Positions 54,278 to 63,678 are shown, counted from the first letter of the stretch. The stretch is DNA of 64,000 nt from Desulfobacterales bacterium (GCA_024637225.1 JAGXFP010000036.1:1-64000); one strand, 5' to 3'. Made by a program: numbers and translations. The notes: generated by a model from the sequence alone, not told the origin.

Positions 54278-54553
54278 ATCAAGACGACAATATACTGAAT
54301 AATGCTGATATGTCAAGGGGGTATAAAAAGAGAGGGTGCGGCCACAGAGAAGCTCATTGCCACAGGATTACAGGAGGTTATGAAATTTCCACCCAAATCG
54401 GGAGCAACCGGAGAGCCTGAAAAAGGGAAGTGTTCGCAAGGCTCTGAATCTGCTTGCTTATTGTTCTGCCAGCCTTCCGATGTTCAAGATCCCTGGCCTT
54501 ACCCGATGTGGCGCAGAGCCGGTGCCCCGCATCTTCCGCGCCGCGACGGTTAC

Positions 54554-55975
54554 TTAAAGGATGTTGCGAACCGCCTCGGCGGCAAGCTCCAGGATGGTAT
54601 TGGGCGCGACCCCCATGAAGATAATAACCGCCACCAGCAGAACGCCGACCAATTTCACCAGGCCATCAACCTGGATCGTCTCGACATCATCCGAATCGGA
54701 ACAGTAGGAAACCCGAACCACCGAGAGGTAATAGTAGATGGAGATCGCCGTATTGAGTGCCGCCATGACGACCAGAGCCAGGTGTCCGGCTTGCAGAGCC
54801 CCGGCCAGCAGCATGAACTTGCCCATAAATCCGACAAAGGGCGGAATTCCGGCCAGGGCGAACATGGCCACCGCCAGAATCACGGCCATCAGGGGGGCCC
54901 GCCGGGACAAGCCGCTGAGATCCTCCACCAAAAGATTCTCCCCCTGTCGGGCGACATTGCAGATGACCAGGAAGGCGGCGAGATTCATGACCAGATACCC
55001 GATCACATAATAGACAGAGGTCGCGTAGCCGGACTCCTTGAAGACCAGAACCCCGAGCATCAGGTAGCCGGCGTGGGCGATCCCGGAAAAGCCCAGCATT
55101 CTTTTCAGGTCCTTCTGGACCAGAGCCAACAGGTTGCCATAGAACATCGAGACCACCGCCAGGACCGCAATCAGCGAACCCGCCGCCTGGCCGTCGGGTA
55201 AATACAAAGCCGCCCCCCGAATAATCAAGGCCACAGCCGCCAGCTTGGGAACCGAAGCGATGAAGGCCGTAGTCTCGTTGGAAGCGCCCTGATACACGTC
55301 CGGCAGCCAGAAATGAAAAGGGAAAAGGCCGAGTTTGAAGAAAAATCCGGCCAGCACCATGGTGATCCCGACGACGGCCGCAGGCTGCATCCCGATGCCA
55401 TGCAGTTTCGGAAGCAACTCCGCCAGATAGGTGGTGCCGGTCAGGCCGAACAGATAACTCATGCCAAAAAGCATAATGCCGGTGGCCATGACCCCGAAAA
55501 TCACATATTTTGCGGCGGATTCCATCTGGATCCTGGTCCCGGTCCGCTCGTCGCGCATCGGCACCAGGAGATAAAGAGCGAAAGAAGAAAGCTCCAGGGC
55601 TACAAAGAGCGACAGTAACTCGACACAGCTGACCACCATCATCAAACCGAGGGTACTCAGCAACAGGAACAGATAATATTCAGGCTTGATCTTTTCATCG
55701 ACTCCACGGAGATCCTGGCCGAGAAGAACCACCACTCCAAAGCCGGTGACCACCAGCAACTTGAAGAGCTGGGAAAAAAGATCGACCTTGTAGGCCGCGA
55801 AGAAAAGTTCCCCTTCACTGAAAAAGGTAGCCGCGGTCAGGAGAATGGCTCCGACGGCGATCAACCCGGCCCAGAACCTGGCGGCCCTGCCGCTTCCGTC
55901 CATAATCGAGACCAGGAACAGAATAAGGCTTCCGAGTAACACCCATATTTCGGGGATAAACAACATGCTTTCCAT
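54554..55975 (-). CDS. nuoN: NADH-quinone oxidoreductase subunit N
   Basis: 473 aa, about 14 membrane helices, antiporter-like. Conserved elements: LLSTLGLMMVVSCVELLSLF with the key Glu, LGLFPFHFWLPDVYQGASNE, the Lys in QKDLKRMLGFSGIAHAGYLM, and LAGIPPFVGFMGKFMLLAGA. It is a proton-pumping subunit of complex I next to NuoK and NuoM. Last gene of the cluster; a MITE-like repeat separates it from nuoM. Confidence 0.95.
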   Translation of the reverse strand: MESMLFIPEIWVLLGSLILFLVSIMDGSGRAARFWAGLIAVGAILLTAATFFSEGELFFAAYKVDLFSQLFKLLVVTGFGVVVLLGQDLRGVDEKIKPEYYLFLLLSTLGLMMVVSCVELLSLFVALELSSFALYLLVPMRDERTGTRIQMESAAKYVIFGVMATGIMLFGMSYLFGLTGTTYLAELLPKLHGIGMQPAAVVGITMVLAGFFFKLGLFPFHFWLPDVYQGASNETTAFIASVPKLAAVALIIRGAALYLPDGQAAGSLIAVLAVVSMFYGNLLALVQKDLKRMLGFSGIAHAGYLMLGVLVFKESGYATSVYYVIGYLVMNLAAFLVICNVARQGENLLVEDLSGLSRRAPLMAVILAVAMFALAGIPPFVGFMGKFMLLAGALQAGHLALVVMAALNTAISIYYYLSVVRVSYCSDSDDVETIQVDGLVKLVGVLLVAVIIFMGVAPNTILELAAEAVRNIL

Positions 55976-56057
55976 TTTTCACCTTCTCAAATATTTCCGC
56001 AGTTCCCGACCGGCACCCGTCGGTCGCGAAATGAAAACCGACGCGACAACAAACTAC

Positions 56058-56214
56058 GTAACCGATCACGATATAAGCCACTAGGATTGGCCAATCCCCA
56101 GCCGGTAAGCGATTACAGGGTGCCGGAGATAAAAGGCATCGGCCTGCGATGTGTACTGATGTACATGAGCAGGACGATAAAACACAGCAGATTCGGTACC
56201 CTTTGATCGCTTAC
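56058..56214 (+). mobile_element. 157-bp GTAA-ended MITE-like element between nuoM and nuoN
   Basis: It begins GTAACCGATCACG and ends TTTGATCGCTTAC, with an inner inverted repeat from GTAAGCGATTACAGGGTGCC (56105) to GGTACCCTTTGATCGCTTAC. AAACTAC directly flanks it on the left (56051-56057) and occurs one base away on the right (56216-56222), a target duplication of 7-8 bases. The right duplication includes the nuoM stop codon. It is the most complete uninterrupted copy in the window and lies within the nuo transcription unit. Confidence 0.87.
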
Positions 56215-56218
56215 TAAA

Positions 56219-57748
56219 CTACGGCAGCATCAGTCTAGCCAAGTCCAGCGGAGCATCGACCATCGCCCCGTTAACCTGGGTGAGCAGATGAGTGACACTG
56301 ACGTGCATCACTTCGATAAAGGGCTCCGGCGACAGACCGATCCAGAAAACAAAAATCAACAGGGGAGCCAGGGTAATGCACTCCCGAAGGTTCAAATCAA
56401 GCAACCCGGTATGGTCCGGATTGTCAGTGCCGCCCCAGACCACCTTTTGGAGCATCCGCAGCATATAGGCGGCGGCGAGCACCGCTCCGGGGATGGCACA
56501 GGCGGCGATAATTTTATATTTGGTGAAGGCGCCGACCAGGATCATAAACTCGCCGACAAAGGAATTGGTCCCGGGAAAAGCCAGAGACGACAGCGAAAAG
56601 AAGGCCAGAAAGGTCACATACCAGGGCATGAATTTCCCCACCCCGGCCGCATCGGCCAGCTCGCGGCTGTGAGTGCGCTCATAGATCATGCCCACACAGA
56701 GAAAAAGGGCGCCGGTGGTGACGCCGTGATTGATCATCTGGAGGATCGCCCCTTCAACGCCGAACTTGTTAAGGGCGAAGATTCCCAGGGTGACAAAGCC
56801 CATATGGCCGACACTGGAATAGGCGATCAGTTTCTTCATATCGCGCTGGGCCAGGGCCGTAAAACCGCCATAGAGGATGCCGGCCACCGACAGCCATAGG
56901 ATATAGGGCACAAAGGTGATGGTTGCCTCCGGGGTGATCGGCAGGCAAAAACGCAAAAACCCGTAGGTTCCCATCTTCAGGAGAATGCTGGCCAGAATCA
57001 CGCTGCCGGCGGTGGGCGCCTCGACATGGGCGGCCGGCAGCCAGGTATGGAAGGGGAACATTGGAACCTTAATGGCAAAGGCCAGAAAAAAGGCAAGGAA
57101 AACCAGAATCTCAAAGAGAAACGAGTATTCCTGTCCCATCATCTCCGGAATAAAGAAGGAACCGTTCTGCAGGTAAAGGGCGATAATCGCCACCAGCAGC
57201 AATACCGAGCCCGCCAGGGTGTAGAGGAAGAATTTGGTGGAGGCATATACCTTGCGGGGACCGCCCCAGATCGCGATCATTAAATACATCGGGATCAGCA
57301 TCGCTTCCCATAATATGTAGAACAGGACAAAGTCGAGGGCGACGAAAACCCCGATCATCGAAGTCTCCATGATCAAGAGGCAGGCCATGAATTCCCGGAC
57401 CCGCTTCCGGATGTATGACCATGAGCCCAGCACGCAGAGGGGCATGATCAGGGTGGTCATCAGAACCAGTAGCAGGCTGATCCCGTCAATCCCTAGGGTG
57501 TAGTTGATATCCCAGGCCGGAATCCAGGCATGATGTTCAGCAAACTGATATTTGGCCGTGGTCAGGTCAAAACCGAAATAAAGGGGCAGCGAACATATTG
57601 CCGTGGCGAGGGTCACCAAAAGACTCCATATCTTGGCAAAATGATCATTGCCGATCAAAAACAGGCCCAGAGCCCCTGCCAGTGGCAAAAAAATCAGAAT
57701 ACTCAGAAAGGGCATGACCCCGTCTTTTATGATCAGAACATCATCCAT
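56219..57748 (-). CDS. nuoM: NADH-quinone oxidoreductase subunit M
   Basis: 509 aa, about 14 membrane helices. NuoM signatures: INYTLGIDGISLLLVLMTTL, ILWEAMLIPMYLMIAIWGGP with the conserved Glu, FAIKVPMFPFHTWLPAAHVE (Lys of the first channel), QRDMKKLIAYSSVGHMGFVT, and FPGTNSFVGEFMILVGAF. Proton-pumping antiporter-like subunit. It follows the second MrpD-like gene after 22 bases. Confidence 0.96.
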   Translation of the reverse strand: MDDVLIIKDGVMPFLSILIFLPLAGALGLFLIGNDHFAKIWSLLVTLATAICSLPLYFGFDLTTAKYQFAEHHAWIPAWDINYTLGIDGISLLLVLMTTLIMPLCVLGSWSYIRKRVREFMACLLIMETSMIGVFVALDFVLFYILWEAMLIPMYLMIAIWGGPRKVYASTKFFLYTLAGSVLLLVAIIALYLQNGSFFIPEMMGQEYSFLFEILVFLAFFLAFAIKVPMFPFHTWLPAAHVEAPTAGSVILASILLKMGTYGFLRFCLPITPEATITFVPYILWLSVAGILYGGFTALAQRDMKKLIAYSSVGHMGFVTLGIFALNKFGVEGAILQMINHGVTTGALFLCVGMIYERTHSRELADAAGVGKFMPWYVTFLAFFSLSSLAFPGTNSFVGEFMILVGAFTKYKIIAACAIPGAVLAAAYMLRMLQKVVWGGTDNPDHTGLLDLNLRECITLAPLLIFVFWIGLSPEPFIEVMHVSVTHLLTQVNGAMVDAPLDLARLMLP

Positions 57749-57770
57749 TTTTTTCCCCAGATGACTTGGA

Positions 57771-59609
57771 TTAACTCAACACGTAGACAATAAGGATAAT
57801 CGCCGACACCGAAGCGGCGAGCAAAATACCATTCTGCAGACGGCCGCTCTGCAAAGAACGACCGGCGCCGCCCACCCCCCGTACTCCCCGGGCAATGCCA
57901 TCGACGACGCCGTCAATGCCATGCCAGTCGAACCAGGACCAGAACCGGGATACGATCATCAGCGGAATCAGGCCGAGATACCGATAGGCTTCGCTGACCC
58001 CGTTATCAACGGTTTGGATCGGCTTGCAGGACAGCCACTGAAAGCCGCGCCCCCCCATGCGATAAAACCAGTCCATATCGATACTGATAGTCGGCTCCGG
58101 CTTGAGTTTTTTGAGGAGCAAGAAGAAACCGAGGGCCGTAAACAGGAGGATCTGCAAGCTCTCCGAAACATGATAGGAGCTGTACACTACTTCGGCGTAA
58201 TGCCACGCCTCCTCCTGGAACGGCAGCATGTTGTAAAGGTAGGGCACATAACAGCCGATGAAAATGCAGAAAAAAGCGGCAATGCCCATGGCCCACTGCA
58301 TATTGGCGGGCGGATCGGCGGCCTTCTCCCAGGTTTCCTTGCTGCAGTTGTTCTTGCCGAACCAGATAAAATAGGGAACCTTGAGCCCGGTATGGAGAAA
58401 GGTACCCGCCGAAGCCAGAGTCAGCAGGAAAGCGGCCCAGTAGAGATGCTCCTCGAAACCGGCGGCGACGATCATCGACTTGCTGACAAAACCGCTGAAC
58501 AGCGGGAAGGCCGAGATCGACAAGCCGCCGATCAGGGTAAAGATAAAGGCCCGGGGCATCTTCTTGTAGAGACCGCCCAGTTCGGTGAACTTGCTCTTGC
58601 CGGTCATGTAGAGCACCGAACCGCAACCCATGAACAACAAGCCCTTATAGAGGATATGGGCAAAGGCGTGGGCCACCGAGCCATTGATGGCCATGGCGGT
58701 GCCGATCCCGACCCCGGCGACCATATAGCCGACCTGACTGACGATATGATAGGCCAGCAGACGCCGGCAATCGTTCTCCAGGACCGCGTAAACCACCCCG
58801 TACAGGGCCATAATCACCCCGAGGGGCAGGAGAATATCCATACCGGCGCAACTCCTGGCCAGGGCATAGATCGCGGTCTTGGTGGTGAAGGCGCACATAA
58901 AAACCGCGCCGGTAACGGTTGCTTCGCCGTAGGCGTCGGGCAGCCAGGCATGCAGCGGCGGTACCGCCGCGTTCAGGATGAAGCCGACCATGATCAGAAA
59001 AGTGGGGAGGGAGACGTTGGCGATGTCATGCAGGCTGAAGCCGGGGTTGCCGCCGGCCGCGTCGGCCAGCAGGTTGAAGGAGAGATCGCCGCCGGTCGCC
59101 TTGTAGCGCAAGATAATGCCGGCCAGCAGGACCAGGCCGCCAAAGGTGTGAACCAGAAGATAACGGTAACCGGTGGCCAACGACTGCGGTCTCCGCCGGA
59201 ACCAGACCAGAAAGACCGAGGCAAAGGCCATCAATTCCCAGAACAGGAAAAGGACCAGATAATCGCCGGCGAAAATCACCCCCAGAGAACCGGCCACATA
59301 AAACCAGGCCGCAATATGCTGGGCGTCTTCCTCGACATGCAGACCGTAAATGGTGCCGATCACGCACATCAGGGTCATGATATAGGCAAAGACCTTGCTG
59401 AGCTGGTCAACCCGTCCGAAGGTCAACTGCCAGTCCATGAACTGCACGGTGGCGAAAACTCCGGACTCCATGAAAAGGGTAACTCCGAAGGCCAGGCAGG
59501 GTACCGCGATCAGAAAAATTTTCCGCAGAGGGCCCCTTTGCACAAAAGGCAGAATGAAGGCCCCCAGGATCAGGATCAGGGCCGGGTGAACCCAGAGATC
59601 ACTTATCAT
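57771..59609 (-). CDS. MrpD/NuoL-like antiporter subunit of complex I
   Basis: 612 aa, the length of NuoL. The core resembles MrpD-type antiporter subunits: LFLFWELMAFASVFLVWFRR, GFILNAAVPPLHAWLPDAYG, the Lys in FTTKTAIYALARS, and YHIVSQVGYMVAGVG. The C-terminal 100 residues (ILLFTALGFFLLLKKLKPEP and then DGVVDGIARGVRGVGGAGRS LQSGRLQNG) resemble the end of NuoL, which carries the lateral helix. It sits where nuoL is expected. The start overlaps the 91-aa gene by 11 bases. Probably the distal proton-pumping subunit. Confidence 0.88.
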   Translation of the reverse strand: MISDLWVHPALILILGAFILPFVQRGPLRKIFLIAVPCLAFGVTLFMESGVFATVQFMDWQLTFGRVDQLSKVFAYIMTLMCVIGTIYGLHVEEDAQHIAAWFYVAGSLGVIFAGDYLVLFLFWELMAFASVFLVWFRRRPQSLATGYRYLLVHTFGGLVLLAGIILRYKATGGDLSFNLLADAAGGNPGFSLHDIANVSLPTFLIMVGFILNAAVPPLHAWLPDAYGEATVTGAVFMCAFTTKTAIYALARSCAGMDILLPLGVIMALYGVVYAVLENDCRRLLAYHIVSQVGYMVAGVGIGTAMAINGSVAHAFAHILYKGLLFMGCGSVLYMTGKSKFTELGGLYKKMPRAFIFTLIGGLSISAFPLFSGFVSKSMIVAAGFEEHLYWAAFLLTLASAGTFLHTGLKVPYFIWFGKNNCSKETWEKAADPPANMQWAMGIAAFFCIFIGCYVPYLYNMLPFQEEAWHYAEVVYSSYHVSESLQILLFTALGFFLLLKKLKPEPTISIDMDWFYRMGGRGFQWLSCKPIQTVDNGVSEAYRYLGLIPLMIVSRFWSWFDWHGIDGVVDGIARGVRGVGGAGRSLQSGRLQNGILLAASVSAIILIVYVLS

Positions 59610-59874
59610 AATAATCCTCCGGGGCCATAATGGTGAACTTGCCGCCGAACCAATGAACGTGGCCGAACCATTTGGAGAGCAGGATAATCAAAACACAGGC
59701 GGCAAACCCGAAAATCGCCCAGAAAAAGGGCAAGTGCTCCGGGGCGGTGTGGGCAAAGTGCTCCTTGTCGACAAAGATAATATCCCAGGCCACCAGGAGG
59801 GCCAGGCCCACATAGCACAACCTGATCACGGTCGTGAGCCGGTCGCGCAAAAAATCAATCAGTTGGACAATCAT
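59599..59874 (-). CDS. small membrane protein within the complex I cluster
   Basis: 91 aa with two membrane helices (VIRLCYVGLALLVAWDIIFV and FFWAIFGFAACVLIILLSKW), a short His-rich segment FGHVHWFGGKF and the tail MAPEDYYDK. It overlaps the gene before by four bases and the gene after by 11, so it is translated with the antiporter subunits. I do not recognise it as a canonical Nuo or Mrp subunit. It may be a lineage-specific accessory subunit that fits the second MrpD-like subunit into the complex; this is inference. Confidence 0.75.
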   Translation of the reverse strand: MIVQLIDFLRDRLTTVIRLCYVGLALLVAWDIIFVDKEHFAHTAPEHLPFFWAIFGFAACVLIILLSKWFGHVHWFGGKFTIMAPEDYYDK

Positions 59875-61355
59875 CCCGTCACCGCCTTGACAAAGTGCAT
59901 GATAAAATCTGGATAGATCCCGATCACCACCGAAATCACCGCCGCCAGCATCAATGGGATCAACATGGCCAGGGGCGCCTCCCGAATCCCTTCAAAACTT
60001 TCCCCGGTCGGTCGTTTGCCGAAAAAAGCCTTATAGGTGACCGGAGCGAAATAACCGACATTCAACAGGGTGCTGGTCAACAGAATCAGAATGATGCCGA
60101 TGTAATGCGCCTCCATCTCCAGGGCGCCCATCAACAGTTTCCACTTGGTGACAAAACCGGCCACCGGCGGCACCCCGATCATGCTCAGGGAGGCGATCGC
60201 GAAAGCCGCAAAGGTGAAGGGCATGGTCCGGCCCAGGCCGGACATCTCGGAGATATTCTTTTTGTGGGCCGCCACATAGATGGCGCCGGCGCAGAAGAAC
60301 AGGGTGATTTTGGCAAAGGCGTGATTGGCGATATGGATCAGGCCGCCCTGAATGCCGCTGGTGGTAAGGAGAGCGACCCCGAGAATAATGTAGGAGAGCT
60401 GGCTGACCGTCGAGTAGGCCAGCCGCGCTTTGAGATTGTCCTTGCTCAGGGCGATGATCGAAGCGGTCAGAATGGTGAAGGAGACAAAGTAAGCGGTCGG
60501 AATTCCCAGGTTAAGGGCCTCCATGGTGCTGGTCCCGAAGACATAGAGCATCACCCGGGTGGTGGAGAACACTCCGACCTTCACCACCGCAACGGCATGG
60601 AGCAGGGCGCTGACCGGAGTCGGGGCCACCATCGCCGAGGGCAGCCAGTTATGGAGAGGCATGATTCCGGATTTGGCAAAGCCAAGCAGGCAGAAGATGT
60701 AAAGCATCGTCACCAGGGCGGAGTTGACATCGGCCGGGAAGATCCCGGTGCTTATATTATTGGCGAAATCGAGGGTGCCGGTCAGCACATAGATCAGGAT
60801 CATGGCCGGCAGCAAGAGCCCCTTGGCGGTGGTGGTCAGATAGATGATGTACTTGCGGGCCCCGCTGTATGACTCGCCGTCCTGATGATGGGCGACCAAT
60901 GGATAGGTGCAGACACTGACGATTTCGTAAAAAAGGTACATCGTAAAAAGGTTGTCGGAAAAAGCCACCCCGATCGCCCCGAACAGGGCCAGGGCGAAAC
61001 AGGCATTAAACCTGGTCTGGGCATGCTCCTTCAGGCCGCGCATGTAGCCCATCGAATAAAAGACGGCCAGGATCCACAGGAAGGAAGCGACCACGGCGAA
61101 GATCATTGAAAAGGCGTCGGCCCGCAGGGTTACGGAGACCCCGGGCAGGATGTTGAAAAGATTATAGACCAGCCGATTACCGGCCAGAACCTCGGGAACC
61201 ATCGAGATAATCAGACCGAACATGATAACCGAGGCCGCGAAAGAAACTCCCTCCCGCAGGTTGGGATATCTGGCGCAGCGCATCACCACCAAAGAACCGA
61301 TCAGCGGGGTCAGCAGGGCATATAAAAGTTTACAGGATACTATTTCCATGGCCAT
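59871..61355 (-). CDS. MrpD-like antiporter subunit D family protein
   Basis: 494 aa, about 14 membrane helices. MrpD/NuoM-like motifs: FTMYLFYEIVSVCTYPLVAH with the essential Glu, LGFAKSGIMPLHNWLPSAMV with the channel Lys, VAVVKVGVFSTTRVMLYVFG, AYSTVSQLSYIILGVALLTT and IGVPPVAGFVTKWKLLMGAL. In standard complex I operons nuoK is followed by nuoL; here this shorter MrpD-type protein is inserted between them, giving four antiporter-like subunits in total. The ATG at 61355 lies 15 bases after nuoK. Confidence 0.9.
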   Translation of the reverse strand: MAMEIVSCKLLYALLTPLIGSLVVMRCARYPNLREGVSFAASVIMFGLIISMVPEVLAGNRLVYNLFNILPGVSVTLRADAFSMIFAVVASFLWILAVFYSMGYMRGLKEHAQTRFNACFALALFGAIGVAFSDNLFTMYLFYEIVSVCTYPLVAHHQDGESYSGARKYIIYLTTTAKGLLLPAMILIYVLTGTLDFANNISTGIFPADVNSALVTMLYIFCLLGFAKSGIMPLHNWLPSAMVAPTPVSALLHAVAVVKVGVFSTTRVMLYVFGTSTMEALNLGIPTAYFVSFTILTASIIALSKDNLKARLAYSTVSQLSYIILGVALLTTSGIQGGLIHIANHAFAKITLFFCAGAIYVAAHKKNISEMSGLGRTMPFTFAAFAIASLSMIGVPPVAGFVTKWKLLMGALEMEAHYIGIILILLTSTLLNVGYFAPVTYKAFFGKRPTGESFEGIREAPLAMLIPLMLAAVISVVIGIYPDFIMHFVKAVTG

Positions 61356-61369
61356 TTTCCTTTATCTGA

Positions 61370-61696
61370 TTAGCCTTGCAGGCTGGCAACATCCTCGGTG
61401 TCGATCGATTTGTAATTGCGATAAACGGCGATGATGATGCTCAGGGCAATGGCCGCCTCGGCCGCGGCGATTCCCATTATGAACAGAGTGAAGATCTGGC
61501 CGGTGGTGGGATCCGAGGCCAGAAAGCGGCTGAAGGCCATGAAATTAAGCGAGGCGGCGGCCAGAATAAGTTCGGATGAAATCAACATGCCGATCATAGT
61601 GCGCTGATAGAGCATCCCGAAGATCCCGATCCCGAAAAGCAGGGCCGCGATCACCAGATAAACTTCCAGGAAGTTACTTAAATTCAGGATGCTCAT
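61370..61696 (-). CDS. nuoK: NADH-quinone oxidoreductase subunit K
   Basis: 108 aa, three membrane helices. LVIAALLFGIGIFGMLYQRT and IGMLISSELILAAASLNFMA contain the buried glutamate (SSELIL), and the third helix FIMGIAAAEAAIALSIIIAV contains the second one (AAEAA). It links the quinone site region to the antiporter subunits. Overlaps nuoJ by four bases. Confidence 0.95.
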   Translation of the reverse strand: MSILNLSNFLEVYLVIAALLFGIGIFGMLYQRTMIGMLISSELILAAASLNFMAFSRFLASDPTTGQIFTLFIMGIAAAEAAIALSIIIAVYRNYKSIDTEDVASLQG

Positions 61697-62220
61697 GATT
61701 TACCCCTTCCGGCCCGGGCCAGGACCAGGGAACCGATAATGGCCAGGAGCAGCACCAGGGAGATCAGTTCGAAGACCATGCCGTAGTTGGTGATTAAAGC
61801 GTGGCCGATATCCGTGACCGAACCGGTATTAACCTTGGCCGCGGCAGCGGGCCACATAGTTTTGATGCCTAGCATAGCCATCCCCCAGAAAAGCAGCGCC
61901 CCTACCCCGAAACCGACCGGAGCGGCGACCGCGCTCCGGCGCCCGACCTTTTGTTCGTCGCCGGGATCGGCCAGCATAATGGCGAAGACGATGGTTACGC
62001 AAACGGCCCCGACGTAAATCAGCATTTCCATGACTGCCACAAAGGGGCTGTGCAAAAAGTAATAGAGCCCGGCCACCCCGATAAAACAGATGGCGAGGCC
62101 GGCAACCGCCCGGGGCAGCCTGGGCGAACCGACGGCGATCAGCGCCCCGCCGACGGTGACCGCGACAATAAACAGGAAAACGAGGCCGGCAAGACCTTCC
62201 GCAGTGAACAGGGATATCAT
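61693..62220 (-). CDS. nuoJ: NADH-quinone oxidoreductase subunit J
   Basis: 175 aa, five membrane helices. The conserved third helix FVAVMEMLIYVGAVCVTIVF with the pi-bulge Tyr/Gly region identifies NuoJ. The loop region ADPGDEQKVGRRSAV is soluble. Membrane-arm subunit next to NuoK and NuoH. Overlaps nuoI by four bases (ATGA). Confidence 0.94.
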   Translation of the reverse strand: MISLFTAEGLAGLVFLFIVAVTVGGALIAVGSPRLPRAVAGLAICFIGVAGLYYFLHSPFVAVMEMLIYVGAVCVTIVFAIMLADPGDEQKVGRRSAVAAPVGFGVGALLFWGMAMLGIKTMWPAAAAKVNTGSVTDIGHALITNYGMVFELISLVLLLAIIGSLVLARAGRGKS

Positions 62221-62660
62221 CCGCTTTTTTCCTCAAGTCTTTTTTTCAGGTCGAATATATAGGCATCCTTCCGGGGTCCGGCGAGATTGTAATCCCTGGA
62301 GAAGGTGATGGCGTCGAATTTACAGCTTTCGACGCAAAGTCCGCAGAGACTGCACGTGGTAAAATTGAGAATATAGCCGGTCAGCACCTTTTTCTTGCCG
62401 CCCTCCGGCTTCTCCCCGGTCAGAGTGATGCAGTTGGTCGGGCAGGCCTTCTGGCACATCCCGCAGACCACGCATTTGGGCGCGCCGGTCTCCTCGTCGC
62501 CGACCAGTTCTATATGGCCGCGAAAGCGCGGGGGCATCACCAGGGTCTCATGGGGATACTGGACGGTGACCACCGGCTTGATCATATACTTGAAGGTAAT
62601 GCCGAGCCCTACGAACAGGCTTTTAGTGCCGCCAAACAGTTCTTTAAAGTATCCACTCAT
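62217..62660 (-). CDS. nuoI: NADH-quinone oxidoreductase subunit I
   Basis: 147 aa. Two 4Fe-4S ferredoxin motifs: CVVCGMCQKACPTNC and CSLCGLCVESCKF, holding clusters N6a and N6b. The N-terminal amphipathic helix (LGITFKYMIKPVVTVQYPHE) anchors it to the membrane arm. In the second motif the usual CP is CK. It carries electrons toward the quinone site. It begins one base after the nuoH stop. Confidence 0.95.
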   Translation of the reverse strand: MSGYFKELFGGTKSLFVGLGITFKYMIKPVVTVQYPHETLVMPPRFRGHIELVGDEETGAPKCVVCGMCQKACPTNCITLTGEKPEGGKKKVLTGYILNFTTCSLCGLCVESCKFDAITFSRDYNLAGPRKDAYIFDLKKRLEEKSG

Positions 62661-62661
62661 T

Positions 62662-63678
62662 TCATGACGCTCCGGTAATAAGGGGCCAGACCTTGATCAT
62701 GGCGCCGGTCAGCAGGAGGATAAGCAGGGAGATCGGGATCAGGATTTTCCAGGAGAGGTTGAGCAGCCCCCAGAGAGTGGTCCGGGGATAGGTCCAGCGG
62801 ATCCACATCACGCAGAAAATCAGGAAATAGACCTTGGCCAGAAACCAGAAAACGCCCCAAAGCCCCTGGTCGGACAGAAATTCGAAAGGACTCTGCCAGC
62901 CGCCCAGGAAAAGGATGACGGCCAGACTGCAACCGATGATGATGTTGGCATATTCACCCATGAAAAAGACCCCGAAACCCATGCCGGAATATTCGGTATG
63001 GAAGCCGGCGATCAGTTCGCTTTCGGCCTCGCCCAGATCGAACGGAGCCCGATTGGTCTCGGCCAGGGCGCAGACAAAAAAGATCAGGAAGGCGAAGGGC
63101 ATCAGGGGGTTGGCGAAGAAATGCCAGTTCAAGATCCCCCCGCCCTGCTGGATCACCATCTCATTGAGATTCATGGTGCTGGTAAGCATGATCATGGTGA
63201 CCACGGTGATCAGCATCGGGATCTCGTAGGCGACATTCTGGGAGACGGCCCGGGCTGCGGAGATCACCGCGTATTTATTGTTCGACCCCCACCCTCCAAG
63301 CAACAGCCCCATAACATTGACCGAGGCAAAGGCAAAGATCATCAAGAGACCGATGTCGATATTTCTGGCCACCAGATTTTCGCCGAAGGGAATGGTCACG
63401 AATGACATCACCGCCGGGACCAGGACCAGGAGCGGCGCCACCTTGAACAACAGGGGGTCCACACCCTTGGGAACCAGGAGCTGTTTGGACATCAGCTTGA
63501 TGCCGTCGGCCAGCGGCTGCAGCAGCCCGAAGGGTCCGACTTCCTTGGGTCCGATCCTGCCCTGGATATGGCCCGCGACCTTCCGCTCCAGCCAGACCAG
63601 ATAGGCGGCGTTCAGGGCGACAAACGCGATGATCCCGACCAGGAAGGCCAGCACACGCCACGGTTCTGTTAAAGTCAT
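62662..63678 (-). CDS. nuoH: NADH-quinone oxidoreductase subunit H
   Basis: 338 aa, eight membrane helices. Quinone-site motifs: WLERKVAGHIQGRIGPKEVG (with the conserved ERK...RIGP), LQPLADGIKLMSKQLLVPKG, and CALAETNRAPFDLGEAESEL IAGFHTEYSGM. The ATG at 63678 follows an AGGAGAGGACTG site, 12 bases after nuoD. It forms the quinone-binding base of the membrane arm. Confidence 0.96.
   Translation of the reverse strand: MTLTEPWRVLAFLVGIIAFVALNAAYLVWLERKVAGHIQGRIGPKEVGPFGLLQPLADGIKLMSKQLLVPKGVDPLLFKVAPLLVLVPAVMSFVTIPFGENLVARNIDIGLLMIFAFASVNVMGLLLGGWGSNNKYAVISAARAVSQNVAYEIPMLITVVTMIMLTSTMNLNEMVIQQGGGILNWHFFANPLMPFAFLIFFVCALAETNRAPFDLGEAESELIAGFHTEYSGMGFGVFFMGEYANIIIGCSLAVILFLGGWQSPFEFLSDQGLWGVFWFLAKVYFLIFCVMWIRWTYPRTTLWGLLNLSWKILIPISLLILLLTGAMIKVWPLITGAS

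Noticed and set aside
57921-59630. A 569-codon open frame on the + strand opposite the MrpD/NuoL-like gene
   Set aside because: It is rich in Gly/Asp/Gln/His with no domain, and it is the antisense of a clearly conserved membrane protein. Long antisense frames are expected in GC-rich coding sequence.
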